Of a stretch of DNA of 64,000 bases, positions 16,524-24,729 are shown in pieces. This DNA is from Paenibacillus sp. cl123 (GTDB taxonomy: Bacteria; Bacillota; Bacilli; Paenibacillales; NBRC-103111). The position numbers and the translations under genes are program-made. The notes below the pieces were generated by a model that was not told where the DNA came from, did no database searches, and saw only the letters and a list, made by a program, of their open reading frames with translations. The stretch's first letter is position 1; every line of letters begins with the position of its first letter. The stretch lies in NCBI RefSeq assembly GCF_900101595.1, contig NZ_FMYY01000010.1:62001-126000 (forward strand), written 5' to 3'.

Positions 16524-17675
16524 ATGAACAACGAAGAAAGCCATAATGAAAGCTACAAAGTATCGCCTGACCGGCAATGGACCGAAGCCGAAAGAAGGCT
16601 GATCTGGAAGAAGCCCGCTTCCCACAAGGTAAGCGAAGAGGAGCGGCGCATATCGCGCGAAATCAAACGCAACTGGAACCGCGGCGAGATGAAAATCGCC
16701 ACGATCCTTTTGGAGGGGGATGCCGGCTCCGGCAAAACCCAGCTGGCCAAAGCATTGTCGGCCAATCTCGGGCTCCCTTATACGAAGGTGACCTGCTTCG
16801 CCGATATGGATAAATCCGATGTCATCGGCAGCATCTTGCCGGTCATTGCCCCCGAGGGGCTGGAGAAGCTTGGAGCGGTGGAGCAGATGGCGCTGAAAGC
16901 CTTGTACGAAAGCGACGGCTTTCGCAGCGCGACGGAAATTTTGACCGAGACGCTGGCCGTGACAAGGGAGGAAGCGGCATTGAGGATGAAGCAGCTGCTG
17001 AAGCTGGCTTCCGAACAGACCGAGACGGAAAAGGTGGAGTACCGCTTCTACCCTTCCGAGATCGTAAGAGCGTACCGGAACGGCTACCTGCTTGAGATTC
17101 AGGAGCCGACGGTCATTCGGGACGCCGCCGTGCTGATGGCGCTCAACTCCGCGCTGGAGCCGGACGGCAGCATCAATCTGCCGACGGAAATTGTCCACCG
17201 TCACCCGGATTTTGTAGCGGTCATTACTACGAACCGCAGCTATACCGGGACCCGGCCGCTCAATGAGGCGCTGCGCGACAGAGTGCAGCACTCGGAGAAG
17301 ATGGATCTGCCGACAAGGGAGGTCATGATCGAGCGCGCGCTGGCCAAGACAGGCTATCAAGACCAAGCGGCGCTTGGGGTGCTGGCCGATGCGATCATCA
17401 CGCTGGATGGAGCAGCCCGCGCTCACGGGATCAAGGGCGTGGCGGGGATGCGGTCCTACTTGTTCTGGGCGGATGCGGTGGCTGACGGCGCGTCCCCGCG
17501 GGAATCGCTTTATTATAAAGTCATCTACAAAATTACGACCGACTCCGAGGAAATCCGGCTGCTGGAGGAGGCCCTGCAGGCGTCCGGCTTGGCGGTGAAT
17601 CTGGAGGAGCTCGAAGCGGAGGTAAAAAAAAACGAAACTTTGGCTCGTTTGAGATCAGGAGCTGGGGACAAGTAG
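16524..17675 (+). CDS. MoxR-type AAA ATPase
   Basis: The 383-residue protein has Walker A GDAGSGKT at 65-72, sensor 1 VAVITTN and an arginine-finger-like ALRDRV segment, as in MoxR ATPases. The Walker B region reads NGYLLEIQEPTVIRD, so the usual LADEIN is changed to LEIQEP. There is an insert of about 70 residues (GAVEQMALKALYESDGF to RFYPSEIVRA) between Walker A and Walker B. ATG 16524 is used because AGGTG is 6 nt upstream; a GTG at 16515 is possible. MoxR proteins usually work with VWA proteins to remodel or insert metals into client proteins, and the VWA gene follows by 2 nt. Confidence 0.82.
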   Translation: MNNEESHNESYKVSPDRQWTEAERRLIWKKPASHKVSEEERRISREIKRNWNRGEMKIATILLEGDAGSGKTQLAKALSANLGLPYTKVTCFADMDKSDVIGSILPVIAPEGLEKLGAVEQMALKALYESDGFRSATEILTETLAVTREEAALRMKQLLKLASEQTETEKVEYRFYPSEIVRAYRNGYLLEIQEPTVIRDAAVLMALNSALEPDGSINLPTEIVHRHPDFVAVITTNRSYTGTRPLNEALRDRVQHSEKMDLPTREVMIERALAKTGYQDQAALGVLADAIITLDGAARAHGIKGVAGMRSYLFWADAVADGASPRESLYYKVIYKITTDSEEIRLLEEALQASGLAVNLEELEAEVKKNETLARLRSGAGDK

Positions 17676-17677
17676 AC

Positions 17678-18745
17678 GTGGCAGAGGTCGAGGCGGACGA
17701 CGGGAAGGATGAGGAAGGCATGGTAGTGACCAAGTCTCCCGACAGCGATCCCGGTTCCTACGGCAAGTCGGAGCAGGGCACCGATCAAGAGAGCCCGGAC
17801 TCCGGCGAAGAAGGCAAACCTGTTTACCATCAGACAAATCCCGAAACCATGCCGGCGGATGACGCGCAGCGTGAGCGCGATTTCCGCAAAAAGCTGAATC
17901 AGGAGGCGAGGGAAGCCGTCACCGACTCCATACACAAGAAAGTCAGGCTGATCGTACACCGGCCCGGCTATAACGACGAGGATCAGCGGGAGTATACCCG
18001 CCTGAGCAGGGAACTGATGCCGGTTATCCGGGATATCGTCAGAAAAACGCTTCCGCTGCTGGAGCATGAGACGGCTTCCGAGTTCGCGCGGAATCATTAT
18101 TTCGGCAGCAAATTTCAGGCGGACAGCCTGGCTTACCGGGATTTCAGATATTTCGCGCGGAAACGTCCTCCGACGGAAAACCCGTCGCTGGCCGTCGGTC
18201 TGCGGGTGGACGAATCGGCGTCCATGTCCGCGCACGGCAGGCTGGAAGCCGCCAAGCGGGCGGTCATTGCGGTTTATGAATTTTGCCGGATGTGCGATAT
18301 TCCGGTTCTGATCTATGGCGATACGGCGGATGTTTCCCGGCTGGAGCAGATGTCGGTGTTCGCTTATGCCGACTATGACAAGCCTGATCCGGGCGACAAA
18401 TACCGGCTTATGGGGATTCGAGCCCGAAGCAATAACCGCGATGGCATGGCGCTTCGCATCATGGCCGAACGTTTGGCAGCCTCCCCCCGGCAGACGAGGC
18501 TGCTGATCAGCATGAGCGACGGACAGCCCAAGGCGCTGGAGGACTACACGGGAAATCGCGCGGCCGAGGATATCCGGCAGACGATAGCCGAATTCGAACG
18601 GAAGGGCGTCTCGTTTATTGCCGCCGCGATCGGCCAGGACAAGGAAGTCATCCGCCATATCTATGGGCAGGAGCGCTGCCTGGACTTGACCCGGCTGAGC
18701 GGGCTGCCGGCCGAGCTTGTGCGGATGATCGCTCGGCATTTGTAG
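17678..18745 (+). CDS. VWA-domain partner of the MoxR ATPase
   Basis: The 355-residue protein has an acidic, disordered N-terminus (residues 1-75, many D, E, S, G), a helical middle and a C-terminal von Willebrand A domain. The MIDAS motif D178-E-S180-A-S182 is intact, and RLLISMSDGQPK supplies the later Asp. It resembles CoxE/ViaA-type VWA proteins that pair with MoxR ATPases. The start is GTG 17678, with GGAGCTGGGG about 10 nt upstream; ATG 17720 behind GAGGAAGG is a strong alternative and would remove 14 residues. It ends the operon; a 52-bp repeat array begins about 100 bp later. Confidence 0.82.
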   Translation: MAEVEADDGKDEEGMVVTKSPDSDPGSYGKSEQGTDQESPDSGEEGKPVYHQTNPETMPADDAQRERDFRKKLNQEAREAVTDSIHKKVRLIVHRPGYNDEDQREYTRLSRELMPVIRDIVRKTLPLLEHETASEFARNHYFGSKFQADSLAYRDFRYFARKRPPTENPSLAVGLRVDESASMSAHGRLEAAKRAVIAVYEFCRMCDIPVLIYGDTADVSRLEQMSVFAYADYDKPDPGDKYRLMGIRARSNNRDGMALRIMAERLAASPRQTRLLISMSDGQPKALEDYTGNRAAEDIRQTIAEFERKGVSFIAAAIGQDKEVIRHIYGQERCLDLTRLSGLPAELVRMIARHL

Positions 18746-18841
18746 GCGTTAATGAGGTTTGTCCCATCCCCCGGGGCGTCCCATAAGTAGAGTCAGGCTC
18801 TTCCATACGTAGAAAACGCGCTTCATTGGTGGTCAAAGTAC

Positions 18842-19246
18842 GGAGAGTGGATGGAAAACCGTATAAAACTCTTCTGACTGGCGGCCCATTGGGGGAGTTG
18901 TACGAAAAATCGTATACAACACCCCTAATTGGCGGCTCAAATGGGGGTATTGTACGAAAAATCGTATAAAACTCATCCGAATGGCGGCACATGTGGGGAG
19001 TTGTACGAAAAACCGTATAAAATTCATCCGACTGGCGGCCAAAATGGGGGAGTTGTACGAAAAACCGTATAAAACTCATCCGACTGGCGGCACATGGGGG
19101 GAGTTGTACGTAAAACCGTATAAAATTCATCCGACTGGCGACCCAAATGGGAGAGTTGTACGAAAAATCGTATAAAACTCATCCGACTGGCGGCCCAAAT
19201 GGGGGAGTTGTACGAAAAATCGTATAAACTCTTCCGAACGCCGCCA
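18842..19246 (+). repeat. 52-bp tandem repeat array, 8 copies (family 1, locus 1)
   Basis: The core TACGAAAAAYCGTATAAA recurs with its GTATA at 18861, 18912, 18964, 19015, 19067, 19118, 19170 and 19222, a strict 51-52 bp period. Each unit also holds a conserved CCGACTGGCGGC block and a G-run (ATGGGGGAG). TACG and CGTA pair around the A-tract, giving a tiny hairpin. The first unit is a variant (ATGGAAAACCGTATAA). There are no unique spacers, so it is not a CRISPR. Short open frames through it are repeat artefacts. Confidence 0.95.
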
Positions 19247-19535
19247 ACAATGTGAAACAGCAACCCGCATTCCGGTCCTAACGGTATCCGATTTCGCCTC
19301 CACTTCCGGTCTTCTCCGTGTGCACTCTTCGAAATATAAGGTATTTATGTATGATAATACCTATATTACGGATTCATCCTTAAACGTTCAATGATCAATT
19401 CTGCTGTCATCCTTTTGCCATGGATTGCTTTTCTTCCCATGGCTTTGGATGGCAGGTACTGCATTAGACGATCGCTTCCATCGTGTTTATTTTAAATAGT
19501 TTTTTATGTTCGTGAGCTGCCTATCCGATCTCAGC
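19247..19535. other. Intergenic remainder after the repeat array
   Basis: Nothing gene-like is visible. The only structure is an inverted repeat AGGTATT (19339-19345), 10 nt, AATACCT (19356-19362), which could be an operator or chance. Confidence 0.4.
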
Positions 19536-20342
19536 TCAGATCCAATTGCGCTGCCGGAATACCGAAGGGTTTATCCCGACCTTTTCGGTAAAGACCCGGC
19601 AGAAATAAGAGCCGTTCTCATACCCGCAGCGGGTGGCGACCGATTCGAGCGTGTCATTCGTTTCGATCAGCAGCCGCTTGGCTTCCTCAAGCCGCAGCTT
19701 CGTCATGTAGGCGGCAGGGGCCAAGCCATATGCGGCCCGGAAATGCCGGGTCAGCTGCGACGGATGCAGCCCTAGCTGCGCCGCCGTATCCCGCAGGCTG
19801 AACTCGGGATCGAATGCTTGCCTCTGGATGAGGAGCTGTGCCTCGTTCATCAGCGGATCTGGCTGCTGCCGGGCGGTGTCCGTCAGCAGGCGCTCCAGCT
19901 CGCAGAGCAGGAGCAGATCGGCGACAAGCTGGTTGCGTACATATTCGGGCTGTACCTGAAGCGAGCTTCTGCGGCTTTGCAGCTTGCGCAAATAATTGAA
20001 AGTGGACTTCAGCCGCTCCGTATCGCTGATCCGCAGCTTGCCCGCCGGAGGCTGGAAGACAGGCATCCCGTCCGCGGCCGGCAGCAGCTCGAATTGGATA
20101 TGATGGAAGCTGATATCCGACAAAGCTCTACGCTTGAAATTAACCCCCGCCGGACAAAATACAAGGTCCCCGAAAAACGCCGTTCCCTGCTCGTCCCCGA
20201 TCTCGAATTCGAAGCTGCCTGTTTCCATGGTCAACAGCGCATGATGCGCGCTTATTTGCTCGGCCATCATGAACCGGCTCTGAGGCCCTGCAAATATATG
20301 CTGATGCACCTTGATCTGATGACTGAGCATAGACTGGTTCAC
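19536..20342 (-). CDS. AraC-family regulator divergent from amidohydrolase-Rieske genes
   Basis: About 268 residues: an N-terminal cupin-type domain (FEFEIGDEQGTAFFGDLVFCPAGV) and a C-terminal AraC helix-turn-helix ending SVATRCGYENGSYFCRVFTEKVGINPSVFRQ. The start was set at GTG 20342, 9 nt after GAGGGGGG; ATG 20330 is an alternative, and upstream codons lack a ribosome binding site. It is divergently arranged with the amidohydrolase gene over a 249-bp region and probably controls it. Confidence 0.87.
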   Translation of the reverse strand: MNQSMLSHQIKVHQHIFAGPQSRFMMAEQISAHHALLTMETGSFEFEIGDEQGTAFFGDLVFCPAGVNFKRRALSDISFHHIQFELLPAADGMPVFQPPAGKLRISDTERLKSTFNYLRKLQSRRSSLQVQPEYVRNQLVADLLLLCELERLLTDTARQQPDPLMNEAQLLIQRQAFDPEFSLRDTAAQLGLHPSQLTRHFRAAYGLAPAAYMTKLRLEEAKRLLIETNDTLESVATRCGYENGSYFCRVFTEKVGINPSVFRQRNWI

Positions 20343-20454
20343 CGGATTTATCCCCCCTCGCCGAGCGGTTACGGTCAACGCAACGGCCTGCAACCGATTT
20401 CATCCGAAGCTGTATCTCTCTGTATGCTAAAGCCGCGCCGGCCGCATTGTCAAT

Positions 20455-20537
20455 GGTCCGGAACTTGCCGGACCGCAATAAAGTGAAAATTGTTATCTAA
20501 AAAGTGTATTAACTCCCTCCGGCATGTGCGGTAAGAT
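20455..20537 (+). promoter_or_regulatory. Operator palindrome and promoter before the amidohydrolase gene
   Basis: A perfect inverted repeat GGTCCGG-N6-CCGGACC (20455-20474) lies upstream of a promoter-like TTAACT (20509-20514), 17 bp, TAAGAT (20532-20537). The palindrome sits about 35-55 bp upstream of the -35 box, a position suited to activator binding by the divergent AraC protein, although AraC sites are usually direct repeats. Confidence 0.5.
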
Positions 20538-20591
20538 GAGGATAAATTCAGATCCTATCCCAAACCGAGCATTCTTAAGGAGGACAAAAAA

Positions 20592-21734
20592 ATGGAAGAT
20601 ATTGCGGTAAAGCCGTTATCCGCCAGAAGTCCGAAAGCGAAGAAATCCATTATCGATTGCGACATTCATATTCCTTCCGTGCGGGAAGAAGTGATGGGCT
20701 ACTTGTCCCGGCATTACCGGGAACAGATCGAAACGTTCGGGATGCGGCTCCCGAGTCAAGGGGCGATGTATTTGAATGGGGCGAAGGGAGGCGTTATGCA
20801 GGAGCAGAAATTTCCGCAGGACGGTAAAACCTCGAGTATACTGGCCTATTTTCAAGCCGAGCATCTGGATAAATACAAGGTGGAGCATGCGATTTTGACC
20901 GGAATCGGGGACTATGCCATCCAGACTACGCCGGACCCGGATTATGCGGCCGCGCTGTGTACCGCCTACAACAGCTATATGATCGATCATTACTTATCCC
21001 AGGACCGCCGGATTAAGGGCTCGGTAATGATTCCGAAGCAGGACCCGCTGCTCGCTGCCCGGGAGATCGACCGGATCGGAGACCATCCGAGTATCGTGCA
21101 GGTTATCGTCTCCAACGGGGCGGAGAAGCCTTATGGCAACCGTTTTTATTATCCGATCTACGAGGCATGCGTGCGGCATAACCTGCCCTTTGCCATTCAT
21201 GTCAGCATGGAGGGCATCGGGATCAACCACCCGCCGACAGGCGCAGGGCATGTCAATCACTATATCGAATACCGGATGGCCCGCACGCAGATTATGATGG
21301 CGCATCTGGCCAGCATGATTTTCGAAGGGGTGTTCGACCGTTTTCCGACGCTGCAATTCGTTATCATCGAAGCGGGGATGCTGTGGCTCGCGCCGTATAT
21401 TTGGCGGATGGATCAGGACTGGAAGGCGCTGCGCAGCCAGACGCCTTGGGTGAAGGAGCCGCCTAGCGAATATTTCCGCAAGCATGTGAAGTACTCGTCG
21501 CAGCCGATCGAGCTTCCGCCGGATGAATCGTTGTTCCTGCCGCTGATGAAAGCGATAAACGCCGAGCACAGTTTATTGTTTGCCAGCGACTATCCCCACT
21601 GGGACTTCGATTCGCCGACCAAAGCGTTTCCGAAGATGGACAGTGCCATGTGGGACCGGATTTTCTATCAGAATGCGGCTGAGCTGTACGGCTTGCCGCC
21701 CCGGAGCAGCGATACGGAAGGAGCGACGGCATGA
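20592..21734 (+). CDS. Amidohydrolase-family (ACMSD-like) metal-dependent hydrolase/decarboxylase
   Basis: The 380-residue TIM-barrel protein belongs to the amidohydrolase-2 (PF04909-type) group. Metal-ligand positions are D24-x-H26 (IIDCDIHIPS) on the first strand, a His in FAIHVSMEG, a further His in MMAHLASMIFEG and Asp in LLFASDYPHWDFD near residue 335. This pattern is shared by ACMSD, resorcylate decarboxylases and related hydrolases of aromatic or enol substrates. The gene overlaps the Rieske gene by 4 nt (ATGA). The true substrate cannot be deduced. Confidence 0.85.
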   Translation: MEDIAVKPLSARSPKAKKSIIDCDIHIPSVREEVMGYLSRHYREQIETFGMRLPSQGAMYLNGAKGGVMQEQKFPQDGKTSSILAYFQAEHLDKYKVEHAILTGIGDYAIQTTPDPDYAAALCTAYNSYMIDHYLSQDRRIKGSVMIPKQDPLLAAREIDRIGDHPSIVQVIVSNGAEKPYGNRFYYPIYEACVRHNLPFAIHVSMEGIGINHPPTGAGHVNHYIEYRMARTQIMMAHLASMIFEGVFDRFPTLQFVIIEAGMLWLAPYIWRMDQDWKALRSQTPWVKEPPSEYFRKHVKYSSQPIELPPDESLFLPLMKAINAEHSLLFASDYPHWDFDSPTKAFPKMDSAMWDRIFYQNAAELYGLPPRSSDTEGATA

Positions 21735-22105
21735 CCAAGCATCTGGTAGGCAAAGCAGACGACCTGCCGCCGGGCTCCAAGCATATTATCACCATCGGCG
21801 GACGCAGCATCGGGGTTTACAATATCCATGGCGCTTATTATGCGCTTCGCAACTTATGTCCCCATCAGGGGGCGGCGTTATGCTCGGGTCACACCACGGC
21901 ATTCGTCACGTCATCGGGACCCGGCGATTTCTCGTATGAATGCGAAGGCGAAATCGTCCGATGTCCATGGCATCAGTGGGAGTTCGATATCAAGACGGGA
22001 CAGATGGTGGTCGATCCCAAGATGCGTACGATGACCTACGACGTATCGGTCGAGAAATATGATGTATCGGTGGACGAGGAAGACCGGGTATTCGTGCATA
22101 TATAA
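21731..22105 (+). CDS. Rieske [2Fe-2S] ferredoxin-like protein
   Basis: The 124-residue protein has the Rieske cluster ligands C43-x-H45 (NLCPHQGAAL) and C78-x2-H81 (VRCPWHQWEFD). The spacing between the two boxes is lengthened by a 20-residue insert (HTTAFVTSSGPGDFSYECEG), as seen in ring-hydroxylase-type Rieske domains rather than small soluble NirD-like ones. No oxygenase catalytic domain is fused or adjacent. It is translationally coupled to the amidohydrolase, so a shared pathway, perhaps ring-compound breakdown, is inferred. Confidence 0.87.
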   Translation: MTKHLVGKADDLPPGSKHIITIGGRSIGVYNIHGAYYALRNLCPHQGAALCSGHTTAFVTSSGPGDFSYECEGEIVRCPWHQWEFDIKTGQMVVDPKMRTMTYDVSVEKYDVSVDEEDRVFVHI

Positions 22106-22112
22106 ATAGTCA

Positions 22113-22161
22113 GCCCCTCAATACATGCTTTATAATTGAGGGGCAATTGCTATTATAGCAA
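22113..22161 (+). terminator. Hairpin after the Rieske gene, plus a second palindrome
   Basis: A 10-bp stem GCCCCTCAAT (22113-22122)/ATTGAGGGGC (22135-22144) lacks a T-run. It is followed by the perfect palindrome TTGCTA-TTA-TAGCAA (22147-22161). The first may terminate the amidohydrolase-Rieske transcript; the second may be an operator for the next gene. Confidence 0.5.
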
Positions 22162-22198
22162 TGTTAGCGATCACGGATGAGTTAAGGGGGGCTATGAC

Positions 22199-24418
22199 TT
22201 GGAGCAACAAGGGTATTACCGACGGCTGCTGGTTTCCTATTTGCCCATATTATTTTCTGTCTTTACTATTCTGGTGCTGCTGATCGTGATCGGCTCCACA
22301 CACTTATCCAGAGAAACGGTGAAGAAGGAAAGCCTCGTCATGGCGAAATTCATCCAGTCGGCGATCGATCGTGAGCTGAAGGCGGTCGAGCAGGTGATGT
22401 ATACCGAGCTGCTGGACAAAAACAGCTTTCGCCTGCTCACTCAGCTAAACCCGACGCATAACTCGTATTACACCACATATGAGCTGACCGTGATGCTGAG
22501 GGAGATTACTCACAATCATCCGATGATCGATTCGATCTATATTTACCGCTTCTCCGACCAATCCGTGCAGTCGATGAACGTTACGTCCACGCTGGAGCGG
22601 TTCGGTGACCGCGACTTCATCCGCCATGCCGTCTTGCCGGGACAAATCGATGCCACCGACTGGACCGGCGTCCGGGAATACCGGGAATTCGATGGACAGT
22701 CTCCTGACCAGGTAATATCGGTCATGCGGCCGATTCCGATCCTGAGGGAAGCGGGTGGACTGCTGGTCATAAATGTCAACGTGCGGGAGCTGACGCAGCT
22801 TATTCACCGCCTGTCCGATCCGGACAGCACCTATGTGACAGTTACCGACGGCGCGGGCGGACTGCTGCTCGAGTCGGGCCCCGGCAGCGTGCTGGCCGAT
22901 GCTGTATATACCTCGGACTACACCGGCTACACGGTCCGTCTCGGCTATCGCGAGGGGATGCTGAACGGGATTCTTAATACGATGGTCCTTCTATATATTG
23001 TATGCGGTTCCATCGTGGTCGGCTTCGGTCTGATCTGGATGATCTATATTACCAGGCGCAATTACAAGCCGGTCCATGCTATTGTGTCCAAGCTGGATCA
23101 TCTTGTCGCAGACTTCAAGCTGCCTTTCGAGAAGAACAAGGATGAGCTTGGCTTTGTCGGGCAGGTGATTGAAAAGATGATCGAACAATCCACAGAATTC
23201 GAGCAGCGGCACAAGGAAACGGCGGCTATCAAGCGGAGAATGCTGTTCGCCGAGCTGAGAGAAGGCGGGTTCGCTGGGACCGCGGAGGAAGCGCGTCAGC
23301 TGCTGTCCGCGCATTATGGCGATCAGCTGCCGGAAGGCTTCATGATGGCGGTGGTGGAAATGGACGGGTACGACGACTTCGCCGCCCAGTTTAGCGACGG
23401 CGATCAGGCGCTGCTGAAGTTTGCCATGTACAATGCGCTGATCGAGATGGCGCATGACGCTCATGGCATCAGTCCTTGGGCGGACTGGGTATCGGTCAAC
23501 CAGATTGCGGTGCTGTATCCCGTCGGCAGGAGCGGCCCCGTTACCCAAGAGACGCTGACGGCAATCCTCGAACAGGGGGTCGCGTGGATCGACGGCAATC
23601 TGAAGATGACAGTCAGCATCGGCGTCGGCAGTCCGGTCTGGGAGCCCAAGCTTATCTGCGAGTCTTACGGGGAAGCTCAGCATATGCTCAAATACAAGTT
23701 TACGCTGGGCCTCAACCGGGTCATCGGCTACTGGGAGATCGACCGGATGGACCGTACCGGCCATCTGGGGATGATCGTCTCCACACGCGATCTTGCCGGA
23801 CATTTCCGTTTGGCCGTGCCGGATTGGCAGAGCCGTCTGGAGGCGTGGTTTGACGATATCCGAACGCTGCTTGTCCCCAAGGAAGATATCGATATGCTGC
23901 TCCATTGTCTGATCTACCATATCCGAAAGGATATCGCCCAACTCGGCGAGGAATACGCAGAGGCTTGGAATGAGGAGTTCGATCCGGCTATCGAGCGCTG
24001 CATGCAGCAGAAGACGCTGGCCGTGGAGTTGGGGCAAGCGCTCTGTGAGATATTGAAGGCGGCGGGTGTCCGCTTGGCGGCGATTCGGGAGATGAACGGC
24101 CGCGCCGCGGTGCTGAATGAAGTGCGGGGTTACATCGACCTGCATTATGCCGATCCGAACTTGTCGCTCGCCCTGCTCAGCGAAACCTTCGATATTAACA
24201 GCAAAACCTTAAGCCGCTTGTTCAAGGAGCAGTTCGGAGAAAATTTCGTGGATTACGTGATGAAGAAGCGCATTTATCAGGCCAAGCTGCTGCTGCTGGA
24301 ATCGGGAGCGTCCATCCAGCATATTTCCCGGGAAGTAGGATATGTGAACGCACTCTCGTTTACGCGGGCGTTCAAGAAGCTGGAGGGAGTGACCCCTCTT
24401 GAGCTTCGCAGAGCTTAA
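22199..24418 (+). CDS. Membrane-anchored AraC-type regulator of the adjacent ABC transporter
   Basis: The 739-residue protein has two transmembrane helices (residues 10-32 and about 262-285) bracketing an extracellular sensor domain of about 225 residues, then a HAMP-like linker, a central helical region and a C-terminal AraC helix-turn-helix (640-738). This one-protein sensor-regulator type is common in Paenibacillus beside LplB/YtcP-type sugar importers. The TTG start at 22199 follows AAGGGGGG by 8 nt; the ATG five bases earlier is out of frame. It most likely senses a sugar or its binding protein outside the cell and activates the three transporter genes downstream. Confidence 0.85.
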   Translation: MEQQGYYRRLLVSYLPILFSVFTILVLLIVIGSTHLSRETVKKESLVMAKFIQSAIDRELKAVEQVMYTELLDKNSFRLLTQLNPTHNSYYTTYELTVMLREITHNHPMIDSIYIYRFSDQSVQSMNVTSTLERFGDRDFIRHAVLPGQIDATDWTGVREYREFDGQSPDQVISVMRPIPILREAGGLLVINVNVRELTQLIHRLSDPDSTYVTVTDGAGGLLLESGPGSVLADAVYTSDYTGYTVRLGYREGMLNGILNTMVLLYIVCGSIVVGFGLIWMIYITRRNYKPVHAIVSKLDHLVADFKLPFEKNKDELGFVGQVIEKMIEQSTEFEQRHKETAAIKRRMLFAELREGGFAGTAEEARQLLSAHYGDQLPEGFMMAVVEMDGYDDFAAQFSDGDQALLKFAMYNALIEMAHDAHGISPWADWVSVNQIAVLYPVGRSGPVTQETLTAILEQGVAWIDGNLKMTVSIGVGSPVWEPKLICESYGEAQHMLKYKFTLGLNRVIGYWEIDRMDRTGHLGMIVSTRDLAGHFRLAVPDWQSRLEAWFDDIRTLLVPKEDIDMLLHCLIYHIRKDIAQLGEEYAEAWNEEFDPAIERCMQQKTLAVELGQALCEILKAAGVRLAAIREMNGRAAVLNEVRGYIDLHYADPNLSLALLSETFDINSKTLSRLFKEQFGENFVDYVMKKRIYQAKLLLLESGASIQHISREVGYVNALSFTRAFKKLEGVTPLELRRA

Positions 24419-24457
24419 GCGGCAGACGGTCCGGATGCCGCGGGAATATGGCATGGA

Positions 24458-24579
24458 CCGTGAGAATAATGCAGGGTAACCAGGTGCGATGCAAGCCCCA
24501 GGGACAGGCGGTGATGCCTTTAACGGCGTGACGGGCGCCGGTTCCGGGGCTTTTTTTAGCCGTGAGAATCATGTAGGGT
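24458..24579 (+). repeat. 20-bp direct repeats bracketing a terminator
   Basis: CCGTGAGAATAATGCAGGGT at 24458-24477 recurs with two changes at 24560-24579, exactly 102 bp later. The terminator at 24494-24557 lies between the copies. Confidence 0.8.
24494..24557 (+). terminator. Strong intrinsic terminator between regulator and ABC operon
   Basis: AGCCCC-A-GGGAC at the 5' side pairs with GTTCC-GGGGCT at the 3' side, followed by seven T. Inner GC-rich helices (GGCGGTGATGCC, GGCG...CGCC) complete the structure. It ends the regulator transcript, so the transporter genes need their own promoter; TTGTTT (24596-24601) with TATAGT (24620-24625), 18 bp apart, is a candidate. Confidence 0.8.
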
Positions 24580-24729
24580 GGGGGAATCATGGAGGTTGTT
24601 TCCCTGCGGGGGCAGCGGATATAGTAAAAGCCAGAAGCCGCCTGAAGCCAAGCGCCAGTCTATATGGGTTCGCCGGGATGAAAGCGGTTAAATAAACGAT
24701 TTTTGACGGAACGAGGGGGAGTGTCGCCA

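Noticed and set aside
18842-19246. CRISPR array
   Set aside because: The entire 51-52 bp unit is conserved; there are no unique spacers and no cas genes in the window.
19024-19263. Repeat-encoded proteins on either strand of the array
   Set aside because: The frames translate the DNA repeat, end at random and lack ribosome binding sites; the 52-bp unit is not a multiple of three.
24458-24557. c-di-GMP (GEMM) riboswitch before the sugar ABC operon
   Set aside because: Only a faint likeness (GGGTAACC, GATGCAAGCC). The second conserved half of the motif is absent, and the structure is explained by a terminator and a direct repeat.
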